From Tomocerus qinae (taxonomy: Eukaryota > Arthropoda > Collembola > Entomobryomorpha > Tomoceridae), in contig CM034546.1 of NCBI GenBank assembly GCA_020055645.1, positions 34,224,001-34,288,000 of the forward strand: 64,000 nucleotides of DNA, read 5' to 3'. The position numbers and the translations under genes were made by a program. Within the stretch, counting starts at the first letter, position 1. Every line of letters begins with the position of its first letter. Under the pieces are notes generated by a model. That model had not been told where the DNA came from. It searched no databases and saw nothing but the letters and a program-made list of their open reading frames with translations. This document shows, piece after piece, positions 25,415-38,388 of the stretch.

Positions 25415-26264
25415 ACTCGTTTTCATTGGCTGTCAACTAGCCAATAGTAAGGATTAAATTATGAGAGGTGGCATCAATCAAATATAACAAAGACTTTGGG
25501 CATATTAAGCAGTTTCATGCTTAATCTAAAAGTATATGTATATGCACAGCTAAAAGTTAACTGAATACACCCAGACGCAAACATAAAACAGGCTGCTGCA
25601 CGAAAAAGGCTGAATTGGTCACGATATCACCTTGGTACACACTTGCACTCATGTAATGTCGTAATGCACTGTCCTATGGGACAGTAATCCGTAACCATGG
25701 GATCGAATTACTGTACTGTTGTACAAGCAATGGCACAATGGAAATTCGCAAGGCAAATTTACTACAGCAGCGTTGGCAACTCATGATTTTCCGGAATTGT
25801 TTATATTACTGTGATGAGGAACCTGGTGAATTTCTCCCGTCCAAGGTTCACCCCTTAGGTGGGTTAACTAGTATTCTAAATCTTTTTTTTTTGTTCATGC
25901 AACAGAAATCCCCTACTTTATAGAACTTATAACTAATTTACTTTATAATCCTGTATTTAAATGTGTCTACATGGTGCATTTCACATTCAAGTTTTAGTTA
26001 ACAAGTCCAGTTTTGTAGCTTTTTTCAGTTATGCCATGTCTTAATCTGTTTACTAACTATTTGTTGATCCATTTAAAATTATATTCCATTCAGAATATAA
26101 TTTTAAACCAATTTAGGGAATATATAAACATGGCACATCACAGTGTTATTTTACCTGTTAGTAGAATGGATATTGATACATTGTTAAGTATATACTTATT
26201 TCATGCAATAATAAACATAAATGGAAACTGATAGTCAAACTTTACCTACACATTTTCATTAACA

Positions 26265-27245
26265 CATACATGAATAGGTATGTACCTAAATCTTGCCTGT
26301 ATTTCTCCCTATTTACTCAGGCAAACATGCAGTCTCTCTATGTTCTCAGACACTACATGCCTTCTCCAACATCAGGCAAACATATGACACACACCATTGG
26401 TCAGACATATACAAACGGACAGACACACACGAACCAACAGAAACATATACAAACGAATACTGTCAGACAGATACATAGGTAAAATAAACGCACAGCCGCA
26501 CATACAAACCGACAGAAACATACTCAAACATTCACGTACAAACAGGCACACACTCAATCGGACACGTACAGACACACGCTCAAACATTCATGTACAAACA
26601 AGAACACACTCAAATAGACACGTACAAACAGAACCACACTCACACAAACAGACAGTCACTAACAGAACAGAGAAACACATCACACACAAACTCACATACA
26701 AGCGTGCAGGCATACGGTATGGCCACATACAACACAGACGGACGCACACATAATTCGTACAGACATACAAAAATATAAACCTACTCATACAAAATACGGA
26801 CAAACTCACAAAAATATGAACAAACACAAAAATATAAACTAACACGCAAATAATACAGGCAAAAACATAAATGTGGACAATCATAAAAATACGGCCAGAC
26901 ATATATAAATACGGTCAGACATAAAAAATATAGACAAACATACAAAAATAAGATCAGACGCACAAAAATACGTATAAAACACACAAACATACGAACAAAC
27001 AATCAAACATACGAAAAAACACTCAAACATACGAACAAACACTCAAACATACGAAAAAACACTCAAAAATACGAACAAACACTCAAACATACGGACAAAC
27101 ACTCAACTATACGTACAGTACACACAAACCTACGGACAAACCCACAAAAACATTTACAAAACACACAATCATATGGACAATCACACAAAAATAAGCACAA
27201 AACAGACATAAATATGGACAAACACTTAAAATTATACAAATCAAA
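26265..27245. repeat. A/C-rich tandem array, left arm
   Basis: A short stretch of the 30-bp minisatellite (26270-26370) leads into about 870 bp of short repeats themed ACAAACACTCAAACATACGA, period about 24 bp where regular (26985-27100). The plus strand is strongly A/C biased. Long open frames in all phases are a by-product. Confidence 0.75.
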
Positions 27246-27299
27246 ACAATTTGTTGCACAAATTTTAAATGTTAAACTCGGTTATATAAATACACAATG

Positions 27300-27840
27300 T
27301 TTGAAATGAATGCGGATATCTAACTGAGGTAATGTTTCATACAAATTTTGTAGTTTATATGCAGATGTTTAATTCAAACGTTGTTATACAAATGCAGATG
27401 TTGAATAAAACATTGTAATACAAATATAGATGTTTAATACAAACTTGGTTGTACAAATGCAGATGTTTAATAAAAAATTTTAACACAAACACAGATGTTT
27501 AATAAAAATTGTAATACAAATGCAGATTTTTAATACAAACTTTGTTATATAATTGTAGATGCTTAATACAAACTTACAGTACTAATACATATGATCATTT
27601 TCTCAACTTTGTAATACAAATATAGATGTTTTATTCAAACTGTATAGTATGATTGTTTAATGCAAACACAAATGTTTAATTCGATTTGTATTAAATAAAC
27701 GGGGATGCTTAACTTTATCTGTATTAAATTAATTCGGATGTTTAATTACCATTGTATTAAATCAATGTGGATATCTAATGTTTTAAATTAATGTGGATAT
27801 CTAATTAAAAATATTTGAAATTAATGCGGATATCTAAAGA
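27300..27840. repeat. Degenerate tandem arrays themed CAGATGTTTAATACAAA and GGATATCTAA, left arm
   Basis: About ten blurred copies with a period of 25-35 bp. The theme shifts from ATACAAATGCAGATGTTTAA to TTAATG(T/C)GGATATCTAA. Three more copies of the second theme lie at 28715-28805. Mirror at about 31708-32248 and 30743-30833. Confidence 0.65.
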
Positions 27841-29287
27841 CAAAAGGTTGAGTTGAAGGTAAGCTGCCAAACTGAGCGAACATGACTTGTGGTCCGCACA
27901 CAAAAGCTAACCTGAAATCTCATATACTGGACTATGTGCGTAACATCTGTAAGGTTTATAATATTTACCTATAACGTGTATTTGCAATTTGGTCTCTAAA
28001 TTATACATTTTTAAATATTTATAAAGATTATTGTACTCGTAGACTATATGTGCAGAATGTAATTTCTTATTCAGAATGAGTGAATAAAATCCTGATGGGA
28101 CAGGTAGCTTTTGATTATGTGGATAGTAATGAGAGATAAGTATGTCTATACCAACCCACCGGCCACCAATGCTTTATGTACGGTAAGTGTCGGACCTCGT
28201 GAACGACGCGTACGATCTAGTTCTATTACTTCAAATACGTGCTATAACTGAAAATCACATGGCGTGATCTCAGTCCTCAAATCAGACCACAGTATTGCAA
28301 ACACCATCTACCAATTCAATCTTACAAGCTTCATCACGTATTTCACAGTACGTGACCTGGTTTCGTCTGTGTTGTTTGAGACTTCCAGTACTGTTGTCAC
28401 TATCTGTCTTTTAGTACTATCCTTCCAGTCTTACCTATAAATACTTCCGGGGACTATACTTAAAGAGTAGCTGGTTTAATGGTGTTCGGTTAAAGGCTGT
28501 GATCCCACGTTGAACTCAAGTAAAACAGTAACCACTTCCGACGAACTGTTTAGTGTAAATGTACATTTTCTATAAAGCTATGAGTTGGTCAACATATAGC
28601 GATAGTCAATAATATATTGTAAATGTCATGTCTGAAATTGTATGTATATTGTCAATTCTATGGGCTCCTTGTCCGAAAAGAATGTTAAAGAAATCAATCG
28701 GTACAATAGATGCAAAGTGTTTTAAATTAATGCGGATATCTAATTACAAAGGTTTTAGATTAATGAGGATATCTAAATCCAAATCTTTTAAATTAATGAG
28801 TTTATTTACTGTATTCAGTTATTTTAATGATTAACCAACTCATCCACTTTTCTTCCAAGATTGCAGAATATTATAATATGGGTAGCAATTAACTATACTA
28901 TACATTGGTTTGGATATTTTAGTATTATAAATGAATTTTGAGATATATATCTTATATTTCACTGTATCTAAATGTTTCTAAATTGTCCCCATTTTATGAT
29001 ATAATATGAGATTGGAGAGGAAACCATTTTAAACAACAGAAATGCTTGTCAAATCATGGTTGTTATTTAGTTGTGCTTATAGTTTCATGGTTGATTATAT
29101 AATTATTTATACTCTTTATCATCTAATTCGATAGCAACCAAATTTGGGGAAAGAAATAATTAAGAAAGGGGACATTTAACATTTGCACAGTGAAAATTTA
29201 AAGCAATTTAATTCTTCAACTTGGTAAAAATTGATATATAGTAATCTATACAGCGCCACGAGGGGAGGGAAAGATCCTCGATTACGC

Positions 29288-29575
29288 TTAGCGTATATAT
29301 GCCGAAGGCATACGTCTTACGCTTCGCGTATATATGCCGAAGGCATACGTCTTACCCTTCGCGTATATATGCCCAAAGCATACGTCTTACGCTTCGCGTA
29401 TATATGCCGAAGGCATACGTCTTACGCTTCGCGTATATATGCCGAAGGCATACGTCTTACGCTTCGCGTATATATGCCGAAGGCATACGTCTTACGCTTC
29501 GCGTATATATGTCGAAGGCATACGTCTTACGCTTCGCGTATATATGCCGAAGGCATACGTCCTACGCCATAGGAC
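29288..29575. repeat. 35-bp tandem repeat at inner edge of left arm
   Basis: Eight units themed GCATACGTCTTACGCTTCGC plus GTATATATGCCGAAG. Each contains a dyad (CTTCG...CGAAG) and TATATA. One unit is variant (TTACCCTTCGC, GCCCAAAGC) and the same variant occupies the mirror position on the right. The left array has about two more units than the right. Confidence 0.85.
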
Positions 29576-30029
29576 ATGGTAACATACTTTTTATTTATTG
29601 ATCATTACATACTAATTACTAATAAAAATAGTAAGGCGACACTTTTATTTTCCAGTCAAGTAGATCTACACTTGTACATGTAATTTATTCATGTACAATG
29701 TTAATTACATTTGTGGTTTTAAAGTATTTACAAATGATCAAATTTGGATTGAAGTGAATAGCAAAAATATGGGAAGTTTGATTTAAGGAATGGAAAAAAG
29801 ATTGATTTTTGGACTTCACTGAAACGTTAAAATGAGCAAATCTGAACTTGAATTGAACTGGCGTAATGTAGATATAATTAGGGAAGTATGCCTTTAACAT
29901 TATCAACAGGTATCTTTAAACACTTAATATTTTAAGCTACGTTAATTATGATTCTAAGGATTATTTGTAGTAACATTAATACATTAATTTAGTTGAGTTA
30001 CATTAATAACCAAAGCCTTCGGTTTGTCT
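29576..30029. other. Spacer at the centre of the palindrome
   Basis: Single-copy AT-rich DNA, no mirror symmetry, no gene recognised. A unique spacer of this length argues against a simple template-switch read joining an arm to itself. Confidence 0.7.
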
Positions 30030-30260
30030 TCAGCATATATACGCGAAGCGTAAGACGTATGCCTTCGGCATATATACGCGAAGCGTAAGACGTATGCCTT
30101 CGGCATATATACGCGAAGCGTAAGACGTATGCCTTCGGCATATATACGCGAAGCGTAAGACGTATGCTTTGGGCATATATACGCGAAGGGTAAGACGTAT
30201 GCCTTCGGCATATATACGCGAAGCGTAAGACGTATGCCTTCGGCATATATACGCTAAGCG
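30030..30260. repeat. 35-bp tandem repeat at inner edge of right arm
   Basis: Six units, mirror of the outer part of 29288-29575. The innermost unit is decayed (CTTCAGCATATATACG). Confidence 0.85.
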
Positions 30261-31707
30261 TAATCGAGGATCTTTCCCTCCCCTCGTGGCGCTGTATAGA
30301 TTACTATATATCAATTTTTACCAAGTTGAAGAATTAAATTGCTTTAAATTTTCACTGTGCAAATGTTAAATGTCCCCTTTCTTAATTATTTCTTTCCCCA
30401 AATTTGGTTGCTATCGAATTAGATGATAAAGAGTATAAATAATTATATAATCAACCATGAAACTATAAGCACAACTAAATAACAACCATGATTTGACAAG
30501 CATTTCTGTTGTTTAAAATGGTTTCCTCTCCAATCTCATATTATATCATAAAATGGGGACAATTTAGAAACATTTAGATACAGTGAAATATAAGATATAT
30601 ATCTCAAAATTCATTTATAATACTAAAATATCCAAACCAATGTATAGTATAGTTAATTGCTACCCATATTATAATATTCTGCAATCTTGGAAGAAAAGTG
30701 GATGAGTTGGTTAATCATTAAAATAACTGAATACAGTAAATAAACTCATTAATTTAAAAGATTTGGATTTAGATATCCTCATTAATCTAAAACCTTTTGT
30801 AATTAGATATCCGCATTAATTTAAAACACTTTGCATCTATTGTACCGATTGATTTCTTTAACATTCTTTTCGGACAAGGAGCCCATAGAATTGACAATAT
30901 ACATACAATTTCAGACATGACATTTACAATATATTATTGACTATCGCTATATGTTGACCAACTCATAGCTTTATAGAAAAAAATGTACATTTACACTAAA
31001 CAGTTCGTCGGAAGTGGTTACTGTTTTACTTGAGTTCAACGTGGGATCACAGCCTTTAACCGAACACCATTAAACCAGCTACTCTTTAAGTATAGTCCCC
31101 GGAAGTATTTATAGGTAAGACTGGAAGGATAGTACTAAAAGACAGATAGTGACAACAGTACTGGAAGTCTCAAACAACACAGACGAAACCAGGTCACGTA
31201 CTGTGAAATACGTGATGAAGCTTGTAAGATTGAATTGGTAGATGGTGTTTGCAATACTGTGGTCTGATTTGAGGACTGAGATCACGCCATGTGATTTTCA
31301 GTTATAGCACGTATTTGAAGTAATAGAACTAGATCGTACGCGTCGTTCACGAGGTCCGACACTTACCGTACATAAAGCATTGGTGGCCGGTGGGTTGGTA
31401 TAGACATACTTATCTCTCATTACTATCCACATAATCAAAAGCTACCTGTCCCATCAGGATTTTATTCACTCATTCTGAATAAGAAATTACATTCTGCACA
31501 TATAGTCTACGAGTACAATAATCTTTATAAATATTTAAAAATGTATAATTTAGAGACCAAATTGCAAATACACGTTATAGGTAAATATTATAAACCTTAC
31601 AGATGTTACGCACATAGTCCAGTATATGAGATTTCAGGTTAGCTTTTGTGTGCGGACCACAAGTCATGTTCGCTCAGTTTGGCAGCTTACCTTCAACTCA
31701 ACCTTTT

Positions 31708-32248
31708 GTCTTTAGATATCCGCATTAATTTCAAATATTTTTAATTAGATATCCACATTAATTTAAAACATTAGATATCCACATTGATTTAATACAATGG
31801 TAATTAAACATCCGAATTAATTTAATACAGATAAAGTTAAGCATCCCCGTTTATTTAATACAAATCGAATTAAACATTTGTGTTTGCATTAAACAATCAT
31901 ACTATACAGTTTGAATAAAACATCTATATTTGTATTACAAAGTTGAGAAAATGATCATATGTATTAGTACTGTAAGTTTGTATTAAGCATCTACAATTAT
32001 ATAACAAAGTTTGTATTAAAAATCTGCATTTGTATTACAATTTTTATTAAACATCTGTGTTTGTGTTAAAATTTTTTATTAAACATCTGCATTTGTACAA
32101 CCAAGTTTGTATTAAACATCTATATTTGTATTACAATGTTTTATTCAACATCTGCATTTGTATAACAACGTTTGAATTAAACATCTGCATATAAACTACA
32201 AAATTTGTATGAAACATTACCTCAGTTAGATATCCGCATTCATTTCAA
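31708..32248. repeat. Degenerate tandem arrays, right arm
   Basis: Mirror copy of 27300-27840. Confidence 0.65.
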
Positions 32249-32302
32249 ACATTGTGTATTTATATAACCGAGTTTAACATTTAAAATTTGTGCAACAAAT
32301 TG

Positions 32303-33283
32303 TTTTGATTTGTATAATTTTAAGTGTTTGTCCATATTTATGTCTGTTTTGTGCTTATTTTTGTGTGATTGTCCATATGATTGTGTGTTTTGTAAATGTT
32401 TTTGTGGGTTTGTCCGTAGGTTTGTGTGTACTGTACGTATAGTTGAGTGTTTGTCCGTATGTTTGAGTGTTTGTTCGTATTTTTGAGTGTTTTTTCGTAT
32501 GTTTGAGTGTTTGTTCGTATGTTTGAGTGTTTTTTCGTATGTTTGATTGTTTGTTCGTATGTTTGTGTGTTTTATACGTATTTTTGTGCGTCTGATCTTA
32601 TTTTTGTATGTTTGTCTATATTTTTTATGTCTGACCGTATTTATATATGTCTGGCCGTATTTTTATGATTGTCCACATTTATGTTTTTGCCTGTATTATT
32701 TGCGTGTTAGTTTATATTTTTGTGTTTGTTCATATTTTTGTGAGTTTGTCCGTATTTTGTATGAGTAGGTTTATATTTTTGTATGTCTGTACGAATTATG
32801 TGTGCGTCCGTCTGTGTTGTATGTGGCCATACCGTATGCCTGCACGCTTGTATGTGAGTTTGTGTGTGATGTGTTTCTCTGTTCTGTTAGTGACTGTCTG
32901 TTTGTGTGAGTGTGGTTCTGTTTGTACGTGTCTGTTTGAGTGTGTTCTTGTTTGTACATGAATGTTTGAGCGTGTGTCTGTACGTGTCCGATTGAGTGTG
33001 TGCCTGTTTGTACGTGAATGTTTGAGTATGTTTCTGTCGGTTTGTATGTGCGGCTGTGCGTTTATTTTACCTATGTATCTGTCTGACAGTATTCGTTTGT
33101 ATATGTTTCTGTTGGTTCGTGTGTGTCTGTCCGTTTGTATATGTCTGACCAATGGTGTGTGTCATATGTTTGCCTGATGTTGGAGAAGGCATGTAGTGTC
33201 TGAGAACATAGAGAGACTGCATGTTTGCCTGAGTAAATAGGGAGAAATACAGGCAAGATTTAGGTACATACCTATTCATGTAT
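32303..33283. repeat. G/T-rich tandem array, right arm
   Basis: Mirror copy of 26265-27245; here the plus strand is G/T biased (GTTTGAGTGTTTGTTCGTAT). Confidence 0.75.
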
Positions 33284-34135
33284 GTGTTAATGAAAATGTG
33301 TAGGTAAAGTTTGACTATCAGTTTCCATTTATGTTTATTATTGCATGAAATAAGTATATACTTAACAATGTATCAATATCCATTCTACTAACAGGTAAAA
33401 TAACACTGTGATGTGCCATGTTTATATATTCCCTAAATTGGTTTAAAATTATATTCTGAATGGAATATAATTTTAAATGGATCAACAAATAGTTAGTAAA
33501 CAGATTAAGACATGGCATAACTGAAAAAAGCTACAAAACTGGACTTGTTAACTAAAACTTGAATGTGAAATGCACCATGTAGACACATTTAAATACAGGA
33601 TTATAAAGTAAATTAGTTATAAGTTCTATAAAGTAGGGGATTTCTGTTGCATGAACAAAAAAAAAAAGATTTAGAATACTAGTTAACCCACCTAAGGGGT
33701 GAACCTTGGACGGGAGAAATTCACCAGGTTCCTCATCACAGTAATATAAACAATTCCGGAAAATCATGAGTTGCCAACGCTGCTGTAGTAAATTTGCCTT
33801 GCGAATTTCCATTGTGCCATTGCTTGTACAACAGTACAGTAATTCGATCCCATGGTTACGGATTACTGTCCCATAGGACAGTGCATTACGACATTACATG
33901 AGTGCAAGTGTGTACCAAGGTGATATCGTGACCAATTCAGCCTTTTTCGTGCAGCAGCCTGTTTTATGTTTGCGTCTGGGTGTATTCAGTTAACTTTTAG
34001 CTGTGCATATACATATACTTTTAGATTAAGCATGAAACTGCTTAATATGCCCAAAGTCTTTGTTATATTTGATTGATGCCACCTCTCATAATTTAATCCT
34101 TACTATTGGCTAGTTGACAGCCAATGAAAACGAGT

Positions 34136-34496
34136 GGTATGAATAAGGTCTACCTTAAGCTTTTACTTGAAGTAATAGGTTTCTTTAGTATGAATAAAAA
34201 TATTAGCAACTACTTATGCTTAATCTTAGATTAAAAGTATTTGTTAAACTTCATGAAGCATTTGCTACCATTAGAAGTAAATACTACATTTTGGTATGAA
34301 TATTATCTAGTATTAACTTCTAATTTGAGTAGTTACTTCAAAAATTTGACAATTGCAAAGTAATTGCTTGGTAGGAAAAGTATTATTTTGTTCATTCGAT
34401 TTGAAGCAAATGCTTTTGCTTCTACCTTTTACTTCAAGTCTATACCTTTTACTTATACTTTTTATTTGGTAGTAAATACGTATTCTTATTCATACC
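34136..34496. mobile_element. 361-bp MITE in right arm
   Basis: Mirror copy of 25054-25414. Confidence 0.65.
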
Positions 34497-35812
34497 AATC
34501 AATGACTAAATCATGACCACCTCTGGTGGATTGGAGTTTGAGAACAGGCGCCAATTCGTGGCGCAATAGTTTGGCAGTATAGGCATTCAAATTTTCCCTT
34601 AGATTGGTTAATGGATTTGAAAAAATCCTTTTTCTGCTATGAATACTTACTGTGGAGCCAAACCACGGAATTAGACTATTATTAATGGGTTAAACTGGAA
34701 GAATAATAATATAGGAATTAAGGGTGACTAATAGTGGAGGTTTAGCTCCTCCCACAAGTACATCAATGCTAGCAAAAGCAAAGCTAACTGCACTATACTA
34801 AAAATTAAATCCGTCCCTGGTATAAAGTAGTCCCTTTGGCACTCAAAATTCCGCCAACACAAAATTACATTTACCTTCGCACACAAACAACAGATTAGAT
34901 AGCTGACAATTCATACTTTTATAACATCCGGATATATTTTCAAACGGATCAAAAATATGTAAGAAAGACGGAACTAGGACAAAAAACAAATATCTAGTTT
35001 GTTTTGAGTGTGCACTGTAACCTTTAACTCTAGTTCCATAACTGTTTTGTGTACTCTACCACTCTAGATTTATGCGTCGTTCTCTGATGGTTTTGCTTAT
35101 ACATTTTTTCAAATTACAGACCTTTAGAATAGTGGACATAAATCAAAAATTAATCGATCGATTTCATTTCGGTAAATTTTGTGTTGATCCTCCAGGATTT
35201 ATCTGGAACATGTGGCTCTCAGATTTTTAAATTATTTGATTGTAATAAAAATACATCACAATATTGTCGCAGAAAATTTCCTCGCCCTTTTTCTATAAAA
35301 TTTTTCTTTGAAACGCTAATTATGACCCATTTGGTTTGTTTTTGAAAATTCGGAGGTCCACAAGTTCCAGGAAATGTTCAATCTTTCCAACAATAGTCAC
35401 CAAAATCGTGTACGTGCAATATTACTGCAGATATTTTCACTTTCCTGAGATAGGAAATTAACATTACTGATAGTCAACCTTAAATCAAAGAGTTTCTAAT
35501 AATATTAAGGGAATAGAGCTAAAGTGAAGAATATTTTCTTTATAACATTGATGGATAGCTCCGCCGTGAATCGGCGCGAAAATTTACCGATACCTACTAA
35601 TACATCCGCCTACTTCCGCCGTTAAACGGCGCGAAATTTTTACGATACCTACTAATGTATAATCGAAGACAAATAGGGATTGATTTTTGTACCATTGAAA
35701 GACATTACGGTTTTGGCTCTACTTTACAACCTCTTTGCCTTAAAGCGACAGAATGGAGCAGAGCCCTCTAACTATAAGATATTTTACTACCTTGTTAAGG
35801 TAAGTTAGTTAA

Positions 35813-36540
35813 TTCAAAAACGAAAATTCAATAAATTACCCAAAAGGGACATTTTAGCAAGTTTTGGAATTTTTGCAAGCTACAATGCAGTCATATCATG
35901 AATCATCTATTTTATTGCCTAATAGTATTCATTTCAAGTAGACATTCATTCTGTCTGGAATATGAGCAATGAGAAATGAGAAATGTATATATTGAGCTAT
36001 TTACATGCACATCTTATGCAGTTATTACATTATAAATTTTAAGCCATGAACTATGAATCATCTATTTTTATTACCTACCAGTTTCCCTTTCAATGTAGAC
36101 TTTTATTCTGTAACACAATATTGAGCAATGAGAAACAAGTATAAATCGGAAGAACACACACTATGGATATATAAATACAAAGTGCATAATCGAACAAAGA
36201 ATGTTGTGATTGTTGTGATTAATATTAAACTAGTATCGTACAAATTCTTCTTACGACCTTTAAAATAATAACTCAACAAACAGATTACTGACAGATGTCT
36301 GAATACTAAATATATCTAAACATCAGACCGTTTCTGCTAATTCCTGATCACCCGATCCTGGTTCATCTGTAGTATCCAGGCAACATTCTCATTGCTCAAT
36401 ATCATATTCCAGAATGAATGTCTACTTGAAATGAAAATAATTGGGCAATAAAATAAATGATTCATGATATGACTGCATTGTAGCATGCAAAAATTTGAAA
36501 CTTGCTAAAATGTCCCCATTTGGGTAATCTATAGAATTTT
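35813..36540. mobile_element. Nested foldback element in right arm
   Basis: Mirror copy of 23008-23735. Confidence 0.65.
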
Positions 36541-36729
36541 TGTCATAGAAATAGCCAATCAGAAGGCTGGATTTCAAAAAATTTCAGACAATCAGAAGGC
36601 TTGTCGCCATACCACAGGGCAACCAGAGGTCTGACGTTGGGTGATTCAAACAGTACGTCAAACTGCATGGACAATTGCTGTTCTATTAGTCAATACGATT
36701 TAACTTTACTTTCCAGTGGGTTGAGCCAA

Positions 36730-36896
36730 ACTAAGAATGAACTCGATGCGACAAAAACAGCCGTTTTGCAGTTATTTTTTCTGAGTACTATATCCATTAT
36801 CACTCTGACTACTAATGCTAGTGTTGGTGAATAATAAAGTATAGCACTCACTAACTAACCGTAAGACAGCTGTTTTTGTCACATCGAGTTCATTCT
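36730..36896. mobile_element. Small inverted-repeat element in right arm
   Basis: Mirror copy of 22652-22818. It was present before the arms became inverted copies, or was carried along by conversion. Confidence 0.6.
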
Positions 36897-38002
36897 TATT
36901 GTGACTCTCTACAGTGTACAAACAAGGTATCGAAAAAACCGGGTTTTTTTAGGAAAAAACCCTCGACCTGTGATTTTTTTGGTTTAAGGGTTTTTTATAT
37001 AACTATAGGCATAAATACAAGCATATACTATAATGTATATAGGAAAACCACAGCTGACAATAACAACAACCATGTAATCCTAAAACTACCATTATTTGCG
37101 TCTGTAAAATCAAAAATTAAGGCATAAAAATTTAATTTTTAACATGTTTTAGCACAGTTAACGGTATTTTTCGTGAGCACCTATATTAATTATTATACTG
37201 TTTGATAACAACTAGTGAAAAACGATGCATTATTATATTTTACTGATTACATTGACTTTAAGAATTTCCTTCATTAATGTGGAGCTTAAAGCAGTACAGT
37301 AATAAATATGTTAGTGGTTAATTAAAATTCAGTATAAATAATGTTTCCACTTATGTACCCCTAAGCATTCATTGGCGATTCGTAAGTAAAAGTATATAGA
37401 CATCACGATCATGACTGTGATGCCTATATATTTACGTGATTCACGATACAGAATTACTACAAGTATTAGAGCTAATTATTTTGTTTCCACCTAATTATAC
37501 ATTTGTTTACATTTTTGAATAGAAATCTGACAATATTAGTATGTTTTGCTTATATAGAAGGAGCTTTAGTGCACATTATTGTATACTTTGTAAAAAAAAC
37601 CCAATAAACCCTGGTACAAAATACCGTTTACCACTTACCAGTGGTAAGTTGGTTTCATTGGTATTTAAAGTTAAATACCACCACCTAAAAAGTAGTGGTA
37701 AGTAGTAGAAATGGTAAAAATTAGTTTCATTTAAGTTTTGTGTTTAAATTTTGAATAAAATTCAGTACCAAAGTATAAAATAGCTTAGCAGCTGATGATT
37801 GTTGTCATCGACCAGAGTTAGATTAGATGCAACTGATGGCCGATTGAGAAACTCATTGCAATTAAAGTGGTGCATCATATCAATTTTAAATTGGCGATAC
37901 CAAATGCAATCTTGGTTTTAATAACATTTTTTATAACTTTTGGTGAACAACCGAATGAATAAGATTAATTTGATTAATTAAGGGGTTAATTGGAAACAAT
38001 TT

Positions 38003-38358
38003 AAATAAATAAATGCATGTGCCTGAGTACATAGGCATAATGCATGTGCCTGAGAACATAGGCATAATGCATGTGTCTGAATACATAGAGATAATACATG
38101 TGCCTGAGTACATAGGGACAAATACAGGCAAGCATCAGCTGTATACCTGCATCCATGCATAAGAAAGGGACATGTGTGGCTGAGAATGAAGGGAGAAGGC
38201 ATGCAGTGCATGAGAACATAGGGAAAAATGCATGTGGGCCGGAGTACATAGGGAAAATACATGTGGGCCTGAGTACATATACCTATCCATGTATAAGGAG
38301 TAGGGACATACCTTCCCATGCATGGGCCGTATACCCCTGTCCCTTTACGTGCATGGGC
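38003..38358. repeat. ~30-bp minisatellite at outer end of right arm
   Basis: Mirror copy of 21190-21545. Confidence 0.75.
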
Positions 38359-38382
38359 TCTACCCCCCCTTCCCTTACTACT

Positions 38383-38388
38383 ATTATA
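38383..38388 (+). repeat. Candidate target-site duplication, right (ATTATA)
   Basis: Directly abuts the outer end of the right arm and equals 21160-21165. Confidence 0.55.

Larger units (their letters stand above)
21166..38382. mobile_element. Giant 17.2-kb palindromic (foldback) element
   Basis: Left arm about 21166-29547 and right arm about 30038-38382 are inverted copies; paired coordinates sum to 59545-59550 along the whole length, so only small indels separate them. Outer ends are AGTAGTAAGGGAAGG and its exact complement, with ATTATA directly repeated outside both (21160-21165, 38383-38388), like a 6-bp target duplication. Flanks beyond are unrelated. Arms hold minisatellites, short inverted-repeat elements and unique DNA, with no convincing gene. 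The AG...CT ends, 6-bp duplication and size recall Polinton/Maverick elements, but none of their genes is recognisable. It could also be a very large foldback transposon or an inverted segmental duplication. Arms look near-identical, hence young or kept alike by conversion. An assembly artefact must be excluded. Confidence 0.85.

Noticed and set aside
26270-27002. Several long frames of Thr/His/Asn or Val/Cys/Phe-rich sequence
   Set aside because: By-products of the A/C tandem array and its mirror at 32.5-33.3 kb. Composition is dictated by the repeat.
29288-29575. CRISPR array
   Set aside because: Units are head-to-tail without spacers, in an animal genome.
29231-30314. Overlapping repeated frames (YICRRHTSYASRIYAEG-like) on both strands
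   Set aside because: They arise because a stop-free 35-bp tandem unit is open in every frame. The repeat, not a protein, is conserved.
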